A DNA stretch of 64,000 nucleotides, taken from the NCBI GenBank assembly GCA_963841635.1, contig CAWJDO010000002.1, positions 5,022,001 to 5,086,000 on the forward strand, written 5' to 3'. The DNA comes from DASWZN01 sp963841635 (GTDB lineage: Bacteria > Acidobacteriota > Terriglobia > Bryobacterales > Bryobacteraceae). The notes below the pieces were generated by a model. It ran no database searches. It saw nothing but the letters and a program-made list of their open reading frames with translations, and had not been told where the DNA came from. This document shows positions 54,852 through 64,000 of this stretch, in pieces (position 1 is the first letter of the stretch; every line of letters starts with the position of its first letter). The position numbers were made by a program, and so were the translations under genes.

Positions 54852-57722
54852 TCACCTGGCGAGCTTGGCCATCAGCCGACTCAGCGGTTCTTCGGTCGCC
54901 GCGGTCGGGCAGAGTCCCGCACGGGCCTTCCACAATTGCTCAGTGGTGTCGAGATTCTCCTCGGTGGAGTCTCCGTAGGAACTTGCCCGCCCGCGGCGTA
55001 GAAGGGATTTGCGAGCGCCGTCGGACATTTCCTTCACCGGGGCGGGCGCCGGACCTTTGATGGTTCCGAGGCACTCATCGAGCGCGCCGAGCGAGGCTTC
55101 CATCAGCTTCCGGCTCCTGCGATACCGCTCCTGGGCGCTCAGACCGCGCACCGTCGGATCGAGCGCGAGAACCTGCTCAACCAGTTCCAGCCTCTTAGCC
55201 GCATTGGCGTCGGCCGCGTTTAGTCGCAGCGCTGCTTTGAACGCGCGCTGGGCGCCGCGGAAGTCGTCCTGCGCCAACTCCGCCTCGCCCAACCCGTCCG
55301 ACGCGTCGGCGTCGCCCTTATCTTTGTCCAGAATCCTCCGAAAGACCGCGGCCGAATCCTTGGGCAGGTCGTGCGCAAGCAGCAGCCGCCCGAGTTGCCT
55401 CTCGACGCTGACGTCGTCCGGAGGTTCCGCCTCAAGGGCCAGCAACTCCGATTGGGCTTCGCGCCTCTTGCCCAGCTTTCCGAGAGCGTCGATGAGCTCA
55501 ATGCGCGCCTGAGTCCGATTGGCCTGAGCCTGCTCGGGCCAAGCTCCGTAGATCGCTCTATGGTAGAAGTTCAAGGCATCCGACGCGTCGCCGCGGGCGA
55601 CCGCGATCCTGGCCAACCCCACGTTAGCCGGGCCGCTTTCAGGCTTATCACGCAGGAGTTCGCGATAGTAGATCTCGGCCTCGTTGGATCGCCCCGCTCG
55701 CTCGAGCCCCTGGGCAAGCGCGAGGCGGTCCCGTCCGCCGTGGGAAATTGAAAGGGCGTTTCGGTACTGCTCGACGGCCTCCTGATAGCGGTCTTTCTCC
55801 ATCAACTGATTCCCGTCCAGATAGTACTGGTTGGCCCGGGCGCTGCGCTCCGCACGGTAGAAGTAACTCAGAAAGCCAGCCAGGGCGGCCATTACGGCCA
55901 GAACAATCAAGACGCCGCCGAGCACCGCCACGGGTGTCCTGGACTCCGTGTATGGCGGCGCCGGGGTCCTCTCTCGCGATCCGTACGCCGCCAACGCATC
56001 CTCTCTGGAAAGGACACCCGCCAGTTCCCGGATGTTGGAGCGGCTCACGACCGGAAGCGCGTCCAGGCCGTGTTGCGCCATTCTTCGCATCGCGGTATCG
56101 AGGGGGTGGTCCGGATGCACGTGGGGAAAGTTGTCCGCAGTGAGCCTGCCCTTGAGATCGAGAGAAGGCAGCAACTCACCGATGGTTTGGTACTGGCGTT
56201 CCTGACCCAAGGCTTCCTCGAGTTGGGCCTTGGTGACCATGCCGATCAATCCGTCCGCGTCCACAACCGGCCAGGCGGCTTGTTTCGAATCCACCGTGGT
56301 CAAAACGTCTCCAACGGTGTCGGAGGGGCGCAGGACCTGGTTCGGGGGCCGAGCGCCCTGATCAACCGTCACCAGTTCCTCGCGATTGCGAGCACCCGGA
56401 GGCAGGCGGATACCCTCCTGGTCGAGCAGCGCCTCGTAGATCGGCTCCTCTTGCAGCCGGCTGGAGATGAAGTAGCTGATCAGATTGGCGATCATGAGGG
56501 GGACGATGATGGAGTAGTCGCGCGTCACCTCGAAGATCATGATCACGGACGTCAACGGGACGCGGATGATACCGGCGAACGCCGCGCCCATACCCACCAG
56601 AGCGTAGGCGCCGACGCTGCCGGTGTAGTCGGGCAGAATGAGGTGTGCCCCGCCACCGACGGCGCCGCCCATCATGGCCCCTATGAACAGCGCCGGGCCG
56701 AAGATGCCGCCGGCGTTGCCGGAGGCGTAGCAGGTAGCGGTGGCGACCAGCTTCATGGCAACCAGGAGCACCATGACGCGAAGAGCCAGTTGGCCGTTCA
56801 GCGCCTGGCTGACGTGGTTGTATCCCACGCCCATCACCTCTGGCACGAACCATCCGAAGATGCCCACTAGCAGCCCACCCGCGACGGGCTGAAACGATGC
56901 CGTCCAGGACGGCATCCGCAGGAAGTGCTTCCTGAGCCACAGCAAGAGCTTGACGAAACTCACTGACACCAGGCCGCCTACGACTCCCAACACGGCGTAG
57001 AAGAGAAACTCCACGGGATGGACAAGCTGGTACGCCGGGACGTGGAATAGAGGCTCATCGCCCAGGAGCAGATGGAGCACCATCCAGGAGGTCGCCGAAC
57101 TCAAGACAATGGCTCCGAGCACGCGGGCGTGCAGGTCGCCCATCACTTCCTCGAGGGTGAAGAGGACCGCCGCGATCGGCGTGTTGAAGGCCGCCGCAAG
57201 GGCTGCCGCGGAGCCGATCGGCACGAGGGATTTGATAGTGGCGGAGCTGAGGCCCATGCGCCGGCCAAGGGCGGAAGCAATACCGGCGCCTACCTGAACC
57301 GAGGGCCCCTCGCGACCCAACGCGATTCCGCTTGCGAGAGAAGCCGAGGAACAGAAGAATTTTCCGAACACCGTGCGAAACCGGATGACTCCTGCGCGAA
57401 GAAACAGGGCCGTCTTGGTCTGGGGTATTCCGCTGCCGCGAGCGTTTGGAAAATAGCGGTAGAGCAAGAAGCCCGTGATCAGCGAGCCCGCGGTTGGGAT
57501 CGCGAGCCGGCGCCAGGCGGCGACGCCGGCGGGGTACATGCGAGAGCCCAGGTTCTCAGTCAATACGATGAAGGCCACAACCACGAGGCCCACGATTGCG
57601 CCGATCATCAGCGTGAGAACGAAGAGAACCGTTTCCTCGCGCTGGACGCCGCGCAGCGGATCGGTCCATTTTGCCAGAATCTCCAGAACGCCGGCTGAGT
57701 GGCTTGTTTTGGGCGTCGCCAT
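54852..57722 (-). CDS. ClC chloride channel/transporter with CBS pair and C-terminal TPR domain
   Basis: About 956 residues from the ATG at 57,722. Residues 25-440 are a ClC pore with selectivity motifs GSGIPQ (usual last residue is E), GREGPSVQ and GGIFGPALF. Residues 470-600 hold two CBS domains (TVGDVLTTVDSKQAAWPVVD, GLDALPVVSRSNI). A further transmembrane helix (VLGGVLIVLAVMAALAGFLS) leads to a TPR region (residues 650-870; ANQYYLDGNQLMEKDRYQEA). ClC proteins with CBS are common, but a second membrane anchor and TPR tail are not. The TPR would probably face the opposite side from the CBS. Confidence 0.87.
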   Translation of the reverse strand: MATPKTSHSAGVLEILAKWTDPLRGVQREETVLFVLTLMIGAIVGLVVVAFIVLTENLGSRMYPAGVAAWRRLAIPTAGSLITGFLLYRYFPNARGSGIPQTKTALFLRAGVIRFRTVFGKFFCSSASLASGIALGREGPSVQVGAGIASALGRRMGLSSATIKSLVPIGSAAALAAAFNTPIAAVLFTLEEVMGDLHARVLGAIVLSSATSWMVLHLLLGDEPLFHVPAYQLVHPVEFLFYAVLGVVGGLVSVSFVKLLLWLRKHFLRMPSWTASFQPVAGGLLVGIFGWFVPEVMGVGYNHVSQALNGQLALRVMVLLVAMKLVATATCYASGNAGGIFGPALFIGAMMGGAVGGGAHLILPDYTGSVGAYALVGMGAAFAGIIRVPLTSVIMIFEVTRDYSIIVPLMIANLISYFISSRLQEEPIYEALLDQEGIRLPPGARNREELVTVDQGARPPNQVLRPSDTVGDVLTTVDSKQAAWPVVDADGLIGMVTKAQLEEALGQERQYQTIGELLPSLDLKGRLTADNFPHVHPDHPLDTAMRRMAQHGLDALPVVSRSNIRELAGVLSREDALAAYGSRERTPAPPYTESRTPVAVLGGVLIVLAVMAALAGFLSYFYRAERSARANQYYLDGNQLMEKDRYQEAVEQYRNALSISHGGRDRLALAQGLERAGRSNEAEIYYRELLRDKPESGPANVGLARIAVARGDASDALNFYHRAIYGAWPEQAQANRTQARIELIDALGKLGKRREAQSELLALEAEPPDDVSVERQLGRLLLAHDLPKDSAAVFRRILDKDKGDADASDGLGEAELAQDDFRGAQRAFKAALRLNAADANAAKRLELVEQVLALDPTVRGLSAQERYRRSRKLMEASLGALDECLGTIKGPAPAPVKEMSDGARKSLLRRGRASSYGDSTEENLDTTEQLWKARAGLCPTAATEEPLSRLMAKLAR

Positions 57723-57933
57723 TGGATGCAGATGCTGTCTCCGTGGTACTGTCGCCGCAACCCCGCTCGTGCCGGCGTTTGGAGCGCAGGCGACGAGAGT
57801 ATAACCCACTAACTATCAGAATACCCGGACCTCGATGGCGCCGGGGCCGCGTACTTCCTTTTCGCCGTCAGACTCATCCGTTTTCTGTATAGGTTCTTCC
57901 GTCCCCAGGCTCTAGCCTGGAAGTGGGGGAAGG

Positions 57934-59118
57934 ATGTCAACGAACTTCGGTGAGGGAAGGACGGCCGGTATGGATCTGGTCGCCAGGAGCGAACTGGGAC
58001 TTCTCGCGGATGTCGCGGGGAGCAACTGCGTTTCCATCTACCTGTCGACGCACCGTGTCGGCACGGAGACACGACAAGACCCGATACGTCTGAAGAACCT
58101 GTTGCGGCAAGTCGAGGAAACGCTCAGGAGCGAAGGTTTGGACGGCGCTGGCATCGAGGCACTCCTGAGCCCCGTGCACGCACTCGTCGAGGACTACGAG
58201 TTCTGGCAGCACCAGGAGGATGGTCTGGCGATCTTCCGCTCGCCGGACTTCTTCTTCCGATACCGAGTGGAGCTACGCCTGCCGGAACTGGCCGTCGTGG
58301 CCGAGCGTTTTCATTTGAAGCCGCTGCTTCCGTGCCTCTCAGGCGATGGCCGCTTCTGCGTGCTGGCGTTGAGCCAGAATCGGGCGCGCATTCTCCGCGC
58401 CACCCTCGACGGGATTGTCGAACTCCAGCCTGAGGGGATGCCGGCTAGCCTGGCTGAGGCCCTTCGCGGCCGGGTGCCGGAGCGGCAATTGCAGACCCAC
58501 TCGGCGTCGCCCTTTCACCGTGGCCGGGGGGCCGCGATTTTCCACGGGGGAGGCGGCGAGGAGAACAGGAAGGAGTTGCTGTTCGCGTACTGTCGCCGCA
58601 TCGACCGGGGCCTCCGGGGTCTGCTTGCCGAGGAGCGCGTTCCGCTCATTGTTGCGGCGGTGGATTATCTCTATCCGATCTACCGGCGGGCGAACACGTA
58701 TCCGGAACTAAAGGCGGGCTGGATATCGGGCAACCCGGACGACCTCACACCGCAGGAGTTGCACGAGCGGGCTCTGCCGCTCGCCTCGGATCACTTTCTC
58801 AGGGAGAGGCGGAAGGCCGCGGACCAGTACATGGAGGCCTGGCACACGCAACGCGCCTCAAACCGGCCTGAGGACGTTCTTGCGTCCGCGCAGCACGGCA
58901 GGGTCCAGTCGCTGTTCGTGGCTGTGGGAGTACAACTGTGGGGAACTTTCGACGCGCGGACGCGCGAGGTCTCGGTCCGCGACGGCCCGTCGCCGGGCGC
59001 GCAGGACCTCCTGAACATGGCGGCGATTCGCACCTTCGCCAGCGGGGGCTCCGTCTACGCAGTCGCTCCAACAGAAGTCCCCGGGGGCGGACCTCTTGCC
59101 GCCGTATTCCGTTACTAG
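57934..59118 (+). CDS. baeRF (bacterial archaeo-eukaryotic release-factor-like) protein
   Basis: 394 residues. The N-terminus (LADVAGSNCVSIYLSTHR, RLKNLLRQVEETL) and the middle (GLAIFRSPDFFFRYRVEL, FCVLALSQNRARILR) match the baeRF superfamily, which shares the eRF1/Pelota fold of release factors. They lack an established role; ribosome-associated stress functions have been proposed. The ATG at 57,934 follows GGGGGAAGG; 57,970 is an alternative. MscS begins immediately after its stop, so they are one operon with DUF5752 and TreT. Confidence 0.8.
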   Translation: MSTNFGEGRTAGMDLVARSELGLLADVAGSNCVSIYLSTHRVGTETRQDPIRLKNLLRQVEETLRSEGLDGAGIEALLSPVHALVEDYEFWQHQEDGLAIFRSPDFFFRYRVELRLPELAVVAERFHLKPLLPCLSGDGRFCVLALSQNRARILRATLDGIVELQPEGMPASLAEALRGRVPERQLQTHSASPFHRGRGAAIFHGGGGEENRKELLFAYCRRIDRGLRGLLAEERVPLIVAAVDYLYPIYRRANTYPELKAGWISGNPDDLTPQELHERALPLASDHFLRERRKAADQYMEAWHTQRASNRPEDVLASAQHGRVQSLFVAVGVQLWGTFDARTREVSVRDGPSPGAQDLLNMAAIRTFASGGSVYAVAPTEVPGGGPLAAVFRY

Positions 59119-60213
59119 GTGCAGTCGATGACGCAATTCGCCAATTACATGGCCCACAACTGGGGGGCGCTGGCCCTGCCGGCCGGAGTCCTCGTTTCGG
59201 TCTTCGCCCTGGGCTGGCTGGTCCGACGTTTGCTCTTCCGCTCGCTGCGCGCCTGGGCTCAGCGTACGCGGACCCAACTGGATGACCTGGTCATCCGGAC
59301 ACTCTACGGCCCGTTCCTGTTGTGGATGCTTATCCTTGCGCTCCACCTGGCGACGCAGTCGTCCGGAATGCCCGCCTTCCTGACCCGCATCGTAAGCAAG
59401 GTTCTCCTGGTTCTCTGGATCGCATCGCTTACGCTGGTCGCCGCCCGGCTGGCAGGCTCGCTTGTCAGGCATTACGGCACCAGCGTCAGCCATGGGTTGC
59501 CGGTGACGACGATCACCCAGAATCTCACCACTGTGGTTGTCGTCACTATCGGACTTCTCATCCTGTTGAATTCCTTGGGGATCTCGATCACGCCCATTTT
59601 GACGGCCTTGGGCGTCGGCGGCCTGGCGGTTGCGCTGGCCCTGCAGGACACCCTGTCGAACCTGTTCGCCGGTCTCTATGTGAGCATCGCCGGACAGGTC
59701 CGGACCGGAGACTATATCAAACTGAACAGCGGAGAGGAAGGTTATGTTGCAGACATCAGTTGGCGCAGCACAACCATCAGGGCACTGGCCAACAACTTGA
59801 TCGTGGTGCCCAACGCCAAACTGGCCCAGGCCATCGTCACGAACTACAACCTCCCGGAAAAGAGAATGTCACTGCTTATTCCAATCGGGGTGAGCTACGA
59901 CTGCGATCCCGACTTCGTCGAAAGAATCCTGGTCCAGGAAGCGCTCCGCGGAGCCAGCGAGATTCAAGGTCTGCTGGCGGAGCCGGCGCCTTTTGTCCGG
60001 TTCATCCCTGGCTTCGGCGACTACTCCTTGAACTTCACTCTGATTTGCCAGGTGTCGGAGTTCGTGGATCAGTACCTGGTTCAGCACGAGCTGCGCAAAC
60101 GCATCTTCCGGCGTTTTCGGAACGAAGGAATCGACATACCTTTCCCCATCCGCACGCTTCACATCAAACAGGAACGAGGGGACGCGGTCAAGTTCCGAGG
60201 TCAAGCGTCATGA
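59119..60213 (+). CDS. MscS-family mechanosensitive channel
   Basis: 364 residues. Three or so transmembrane helices are followed by the pore and beta-domain motif (LGVGGLAVALALQDTLSN, FAGLYVSIAGQVRTGDYIKL). Opens on membrane tension to release solutes in hypo-osmotic shock. A GTG start directly abuts the baeRF stop (ATG at 59,128 is an alternative). The stop overlaps the next start (ATGA). Placed with ClC and trehalose genes, it fits an osmotic-response cluster. Confidence 0.92.
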   Translation: MQSMTQFANYMAHNWGALALPAGVLVSVFALGWLVRRLLFRSLRAWAQRTRTQLDDLVIRTLYGPFLLWMLILALHLATQSSGMPAFLTRIVSKVLLVLWIASLTLVAARLAGSLVRHYGTSVSHGLPVTTITQNLTTVVVVTIGLLILLNSLGISITPILTALGVGGLAVALALQDTLSNLFAGLYVSIAGQVRTGDYIKLNSGEEGYVADISWRSTTIRALANNLIVVPNAKLAQAIVTNYNLPEKRMSLLIPIGVSYDCDPDFVERILVQEALRGASEIQGLLAEPAPFVRFIPGFGDYSLNFTLICQVSEFVDQYLVQHELRKRIFRRFRNEGIDIPFPIRTLHIKQERGDAVKFRGQAS

Positions 60214-60860
60214 AGCACGACGATCCGTTCAACTTCTACACCGAGCGCCGGCTGGTGGCGCTGACCGGCCTGAAGGCGACCACCCTGGAGGAGTTGCTCC
60301 AAGGTATTCGCGACGTGCCGGGCTCGTCCATCTTCTATCACACGCACCATGAGTACCTCTCCCATCATTTCGAGACGCCAGTGTTCACGAACAACTTCGC
60401 CATGTGGGTTTCGGAAGCCCTCCAGGAAGAGCGGCTGGGCGAAAAGCTGGCCGCTATCGATCTGCTCGCTTTTTCGTCGATTCGCCAATTACGGGACACG
60501 TTCATCCGGGTGATCGAGTCCGATCTGGAGGCGCACCCGCGGCCCGCACGTACATCTCCGCAAGGGGACGAGTTCCACTTCTGCCGATCGAAGAGCTTCA
60601 TAATGCCGACCGGCCTGACCGCCGCCGATCCCGACGAGTTCTTCGCCGTCCTGCCACATGTCACCAACGTGTCGCTGTTCTACCATTTCTTCGAAGCGCG
60701 CCTGCGGTTGGAGCGGACCACCAACGATTTCTCCCAGTGGCTCGCCTGGCGGGGGGAAGGCAAACTGGCGGCCGCGATCGACAAACTCGATCCGTACGCA
60801 GTGACGCTGGACGAACTGAGAGGTCGAATCGTGGACCTGGGCAGAACAGGAGAGGCATAG
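60210..60860 (+). CDS. DUF5752 family protein
   Basis: 216 residues starting MKHDDPFNFYTERRLVALTG, with DVPGSSIFYHTHHEYLSHHF and VSLFYHFFEARLRLERTTND; the pattern fits DUF5752. Such proteins are often found with retaining trehalose synthases. The ATG overlaps the MscS stop by 4 bases, and TreT follows by 6 bases, so a functional link to trehalose synthesis is likely but unproven. Confidence 0.78.
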   Translation: MKHDDPFNFYTERRLVALTGLKATTLEELLQGIRDVPGSSIFYHTHHEYLSHHFETPVFTNNFAMWVSEALQEERLGEKLAAIDLLAFSSIRQLRDTFIRVIESDLEAHPRPARTSPQGDEFHFCRSKSFIMPTGLTAADPDEFFAVLPHVTNVSLFYHFFEARLRLERTTNDFSQWLAWRGEGKLAAAIDKLDPYAVTLDELRGRIVDLGRTGEA

Positions 60861-60865
60861 CGATC

Positions 60866-62095
60866 ATGGCGATTCATCTCAGCGACTACGGGAACGTTGT
60901 CGGCGAGGACGTGATTCAGGAGCTGCGTATTCTGGCCGACAGAGTGAAGAACCGGCGCCTGCAGAACATCAACTCGACTCCCGTCGGGGGCGGCGTCGCC
61001 GAAATCCTGACCCGCATGGTGCCGCTGTTGCACGAACTCGGCGTGAACGCGACCTGGGACGTCATTAAGGGCGACCAGGAGTTTTTCAACGTTACCAAGG
61101 CATTCCACAACGCTCTGCATGGCAAGAAAGAAGAGATCACCGACCACATGCTGGAGGTCTTTCGCGCCACCACCGTCGCGAATCTTCGCGAGATGAATCT
61201 CACAGGAGACGTGATTCTGATCCATGATCCGCAGCCAGTCGGCTTGATTCAACGGAAAGCGGAGATCGGACGCCGCTGGATCTGGCGTTGTCATATCGAC
61301 GTTTCGGCGCCGGACTATCGCGTCTGGGGTTTCCTGAAGCCATACGTCGAGCAGTACGACGCCGCCATCTTCTCGATGCCGGACTTCGCCCAGCAGATGT
61401 CCATTGCGCAGTACATGGTGGCTCCGTCGATCGATCCCTTGAGCGCCAAGAACAGGGAACTGCCATCCGGCGATATCGAGGAGGTGTTGGCCAAGCATAG
61501 CCTGGACCCCGGCCGCCCGATCGTGACGCAAATCTCGCGTTTCGACCGGCTCAAGGACCCTTTGGGCGTGATCGCGGCCTACAAAATGGTCAAGAAGCGG
61601 CAGGACTGCCAGCTTGTTCTTGCCGGCGGAGGCGCCTCGGACGACCCGGAAGGCGAAGAGGTCATGCGCGAAGTGTGCAAACAAGCCGTGGGGGATCCCG
61701 ACATTCACGTGCTGCTCCTGCCTCCATTCAGCGACCTGGAAATCAATGCGCTGGTCCGGGCTTCCACCGTCGTGATGCAGAAATCCCTCAGGGAGGGTTT
61801 CGGTTTGACGGTCAGCGAGGCGCTCTGGAAGCGCAAGCCGGTGATCGGCGGCGCGGTGGGGGGCATTAAGCTGCAGATCATAAACGGGGTGACTGGCTTC
61901 CTTGTACACTCGCCGGAAGGCGCCGCCAGGCGCTTATCCCAACTCCTGGCCGACCCTCAGCTCTGCACCCATTTGGGAGAGAACGGTTATCGCCACGTGA
62001 AGCAGAACTTCCTGCTCACGCGCCACGTGAAGGACTACATGCTGGTCATGCTGGCGTTGGACCACCCGGACGAAGACGTAGTGAGTCTGAACTGA
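60866..62095 (+). CDS. treT: Trehalose synthase, TreT-like (retaining glycosyltransferase)
   Basis: 409 residues. GT-B fold of the GT4 family: STPVGGGVAEIL in the N-domain, DVILIHDPQPVGLIQRK, VTQISRFDRLKDPLGVIAAY, and the donor-sugar site KSLREGFGLTVSEALWKRKP. TreT joins NDP-glucose and glucose to make trehalose, a compatible solute. Final gene of the baeRF-mscS-DUF5752-treT operon. Family members with the same start (PVGGGVAEIL) are TreT; other GT4 activities are less likely. Confidence 0.88.
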   Translation: MAIHLSDYGNVVGEDVIQELRILADRVKNRRLQNINSTPVGGGVAEILTRMVPLLHELGVNATWDVIKGDQEFFNVTKAFHNALHGKKEEITDHMLEVFRATTVANLREMNLTGDVILIHDPQPVGLIQRKAEIGRRWIWRCHIDVSAPDYRVWGFLKPYVEQYDAAIFSMPDFAQQMSIAQYMVAPSIDPLSAKNRELPSGDIEEVLAKHSLDPGRPIVTQISRFDRLKDPLGVIAAYKMVKKRQDCQLVLAGGGASDDPEGEEVMREVCKQAVGDPDIHVLLLPPFSDLEINALVRASTVVMQKSLREGFGLTVSEALWKRKPVIGGAVGGIKLQIINGVTGFLVHSPEGAARRLSQLLADPQLCTHLGENGYRHVKQNFLLTRHVKDYMLVMLALDHPDEDVVSLN

Positions 62096-62113
62096 CCACG
62101 GCCGCCGGCAAGT

Positions 62114-62653
62114 TCACTCGGACTTCACCCGTTCCGTTTCCTCCGGCCAGAGCCGTTCAACGCAATCGGTGCAGAGACCGTGAGTGAAACGGGCCTCCGA
62201 GCGATTCCGGATGTAGACTTCCAGTTGCTCCCAAACGCCGGCCTCATTCCGGATCCTCTTGCAGGAGGCGCAGATCGGCAACAGGCCGCTGAGAACTCGA
62301 ACCTGGGAGCGGGACGCCTCGAGCTCGGCCGATGTCTTCTCGTGGGCGGCCTTGGCGGTCTGTTGCTGGATACGGGCATAGCCCAGAGCCCAGATCGCAG
62401 CGACACCGAGGGCCCGGTTCGCCAGGGTGATCCACAGCGGGAGGATGTTCCGCGGCGAGAACCACAGCCCGACCAACACGCACAGCGAGCAGCACAACGC
62501 CACGACCGCAATCTCCCGACGGGAGGCCCACGAGCACGCCGACCACACTATGGCCACCTGGACCAGCCAGAGAGCCAGCCCCCGCGGCGTCTGTGCATCC
62601 AGGACCGGCACGGCAAGGGCGACGCCAAGAGTCGCGATCAGGCGTAGCCTCAT
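62114..62653 (-). CDS. Four-helix membrane protein with CxxC/CxxC C-terminal motif
   Basis: 179 residues. Four transmembrane helices fill the first 100 residues (LIATLGVALAVPVLDA, ALWLVQVAIVWSACSWA). A coiled coil (KAAHEKTSAELEASRSQVR) leads to LLPICASCKRIRNEAGVWEQ, then a second pair (GLCTDCVERLWPEE). That cysteine motif is common at the end of PAS/GGDEF-type sensory proteins; here it has no kinase or cyclase. It overlaps glgC by 4 bases (ATGA), so they are co-transcribed. Confidence 0.7.
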   Translation of the reverse strand: MRLRLIATLGVALAVPVLDAQTPRGLALWLVQVAIVWSACSWASRREIAVVALCCSLCVLVGLWFSPRNILPLWITLANRALGVAAIWALGYARIQQQTAKAAHEKTSAELEASRSQVRVLSGLLPICASCKRIRNEAGVWEQLEVYIRNRSEARFTHGLCTDCVERLWPEETERVKSE

Positions 62654-63969
62654 GGCCCACTGCCAGAGGCAAGAACGCGGGGACTGCGCGGAGTGTACTG
62701 GTTCTCCACTGTACCGGCAGCGGCCTCGCCTCGGACTACAACCACTCCAGAATCCGTGACGAATTGGCCTGCCCCGCGGTCGGCCTCGACGTCATAACCG
62801 ATCCGCGAGTGTGCAGGTACTTGAGCGTTCCGATCGACGATGGCATGCCGGATCCGGCTGCCGCGGCCGATCACCGCGTTCGGCAGAATGACCGAACTCT
62901 CGACCTCGCTGCCGGTGTCGATTCGCACGCCCGGCGAGAGGACGCTGTTTGCGATCCGGCTGCCGCAGACGACGCACCCATGCGAGACCAGGGAGTTGAG
63001 CACACCTCCCATTCGGGTCTCGCCTTCCGACGGAACAAATCGCGCCGGGGGATTCGGGGTGGCAGTGGTGTAGATGGGCCACTCGCGGTCGTAGAGGTCG
63101 AAAAGCGGCGGCGCCGCCAACAGGTCCAGATTGGCCTCGTAGTAGGCGTCCAGCGTGCCCACGTCGCGCCAGTAGCGTGGCCGCCTTGGCTGCTCGTCGG
63201 TGAAGTCATAGGCGAAGACCCGCCGGCGGCCGATCAGGCGGGGGAGCACATTCCGCCCGAAATCGTGATCGGAGTGCGAATCGGCGGCATCCTCTCGCAG
63301 GGCTTCGAGCAGCTCCGGGGTCGAGAACAGGTAGACGCCCATCGACGCGCGGTAGGTGGCCGGGGTAGACCCCGCGTCCTCCGCGCCGCCGACCACGGCC
63401 TTCTCGGCGAAACCGGTGAGTTCGAAGTCCCCCTCGACTTCGACGATGCCGAAGCGGCCGGGCTCGCGTGGCAAAGCATGGGTGGTGGCCACGGTGACAT
63501 CGGCATCCTCCTCCAGGTGCCGGCGCAGCATGCCCTGGTAGTTCATCTTGTAAACGTGATCGGCGGACAGGATCAGCACGAACCGCGGGTCCGCTTCTTC
63601 GATGCTCGGAATGTTCTGATAGACTGCGTCGGCAGTGCCGAGGTACCAGGTATCGCGCGGCCGGCGGGTGGGTGGAAGCACCTCGATGAATTCCCCCATC
63701 TGGGACGGCAGGACGTTCCAGGTGTCCCGCAGATGCCGGTTCGAGCTCAGCGCTTTGTGCTGCGTCAGAACGTAAACCCGCCGCAGCCCCGAATTCACGC
63801 AGTTGGACAGCGTGACATCGATGAGGCGATAGATGCCTCCAAACGGGAGGGCCGGCTTGGCGTGGTGCCGCGTGAGCGGCAGGAGCCGCTCGCCGGCTCC
63901 CCCGGCCAACAGAATGGTGAGAACCCGCGGGTTTGCGTAGCCTGCCGGTCCACGCAGATCGGTTTGCAC
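62650..63969 (-). CDS. glgC: Glucose-1-phosphate adenylyltransferase
   Basis: 439 residues. Pyrophosphorylase signature AGGAGERLLPLT, substrate-site features KPALPFGG, SADHVYKMNY and EVEGDFELTGFAEK, and a C-terminal left-handed beta-helix (SVLSPGVRIDTGSEVESSVI). It makes ADP-glucose for glycogen and, in many bacteria, for TreT or GlgE trehalose routes. The GTG at 63,969 gives the full length. Next to treT in head-to-head arrangement at their 3' ends, so expression is independent but the metabolism is shared. Confidence 0.92.
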   Translation of the reverse strand: MQTDLRGPAGYANPRVLTILLAGGAGERLLPLTRHHAKPALPFGGIYRLIDVTLSNCVNSGLRRVYVLTQHKALSSNRHLRDTWNVLPSQMGEFIEVLPPTRRPRDTWYLGTADAVYQNIPSIEEADPRFVLILSADHVYKMNYQGMLRRHLEEDADVTVATTHALPREPGRFGIVEVEGDFELTGFAEKAVVGGAEDAGSTPATYRASMGVYLFSTPELLEALREDAADSHSDHDFGRNVLPRLIGRRRVFAYDFTDEQPRRPRYWRDVGTLDAYYEANLDLLAAPPLFDLYDREWPIYTTATPNPPARFVPSEGETRMGGVLNSLVSHGCVVCGSRIANSVLSPGVRIDTGSEVESSVILPNAVIGRGSRIRHAIVDRNAQVPAHSRIGYDVEADRGAGQFVTDSGVVVVRGEAAAGTVENQYTPRSPRVLASGSGP

Positions 63970-64000
63970 ACGGACGCGTGAGTGGCCCGGCTCAATCCTA

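Noticed and set aside
59322..60209. N-terminal extension of the DUF5752 gene
   Set aside because: It runs out of frame through the MscS gene; the DUF5752 start at 60,210 overlaps the MscS stop normally.

Overview
The window is GC-rich bacterial chromosome. Its gene content suggests an acidobacterium of the Solibacter/Bryobacter type: large repeat-bearing sensor kinases, an Ehr-type hydrogenase-like operon, a baeRF protein, a DUF5752-TreT pair, and a small protein starting MEVTKIIAEL. That placement is an inference from content, not from a marker gene.

The layout is two tRNA-associated genomic islands around about 4.5 kb of ordinary chromosome, followed by a housekeeping stretch. (1) 1-12,696 is the tRNA-proximal end of an island at a selenocysteine tRNA gene. 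It holds an IncP-like mobilization module (relaxase, ribbon-helix-helix protein, oriT-like spacer, traK, traL, broken traM), a decapitated helicase gene, a Sel1-repeat protein, an AbiGi-like protein, several unknowns and a tyrosine integrase. Its far end lies outside the window. (2) 12,834-17,174 is core: an O-antigen-ligase-like protein, an SDR enzyme, MsrQ/MsrP and a PIG-L deacetylase. (3) 17,248-54,408 is a 37-kb island bounded by 69-bp direct repeats made of the 3' half of tRNA-Asp plus flank, with integrase and excisionase at the tRNA end. It carries a second, diverged copy of the mobilization module whose relaxase is cut and joined to an IS91-type element. It also has a CpaE/TadZ-TPR protein, a run of duplicated and decaying kinase/response-regulator cassettes, an ArsR regulator with a hyfB-C-E-F-G-HI operon, and an AbiE toxin-antitoxin pair whose toxin is split by two nested insertion sequences. 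(4) 54,852-64,000 is chromosome again: a ClC channel fused to TPR repeats, a baeRF protein, an MscS channel, a DUF5752 protein, a TreT-like trehalose synthase, a small membrane protein and GlgC. This last group reads as an osmotic-stress and storage-sugar neighbourhood.

The most interesting biology is in island 3. The hydrogenase-like large subunit has lost every Ni-Fe ligand cysteine, so the complex fits the energy-converting-hydrogenase-related (Ehr) class, whose redox partner is unknown. Its operon sits behind a cysteine-free ArsR protein with a clear palindromic operator, and three of its membrane-subunit genes each contain a single-base frameshift. The spacers between traK and the relaxase operon in both mobilization modules contain TGTTGCC-type repeats with near-helical spacing, a candidate TraK-binding array.
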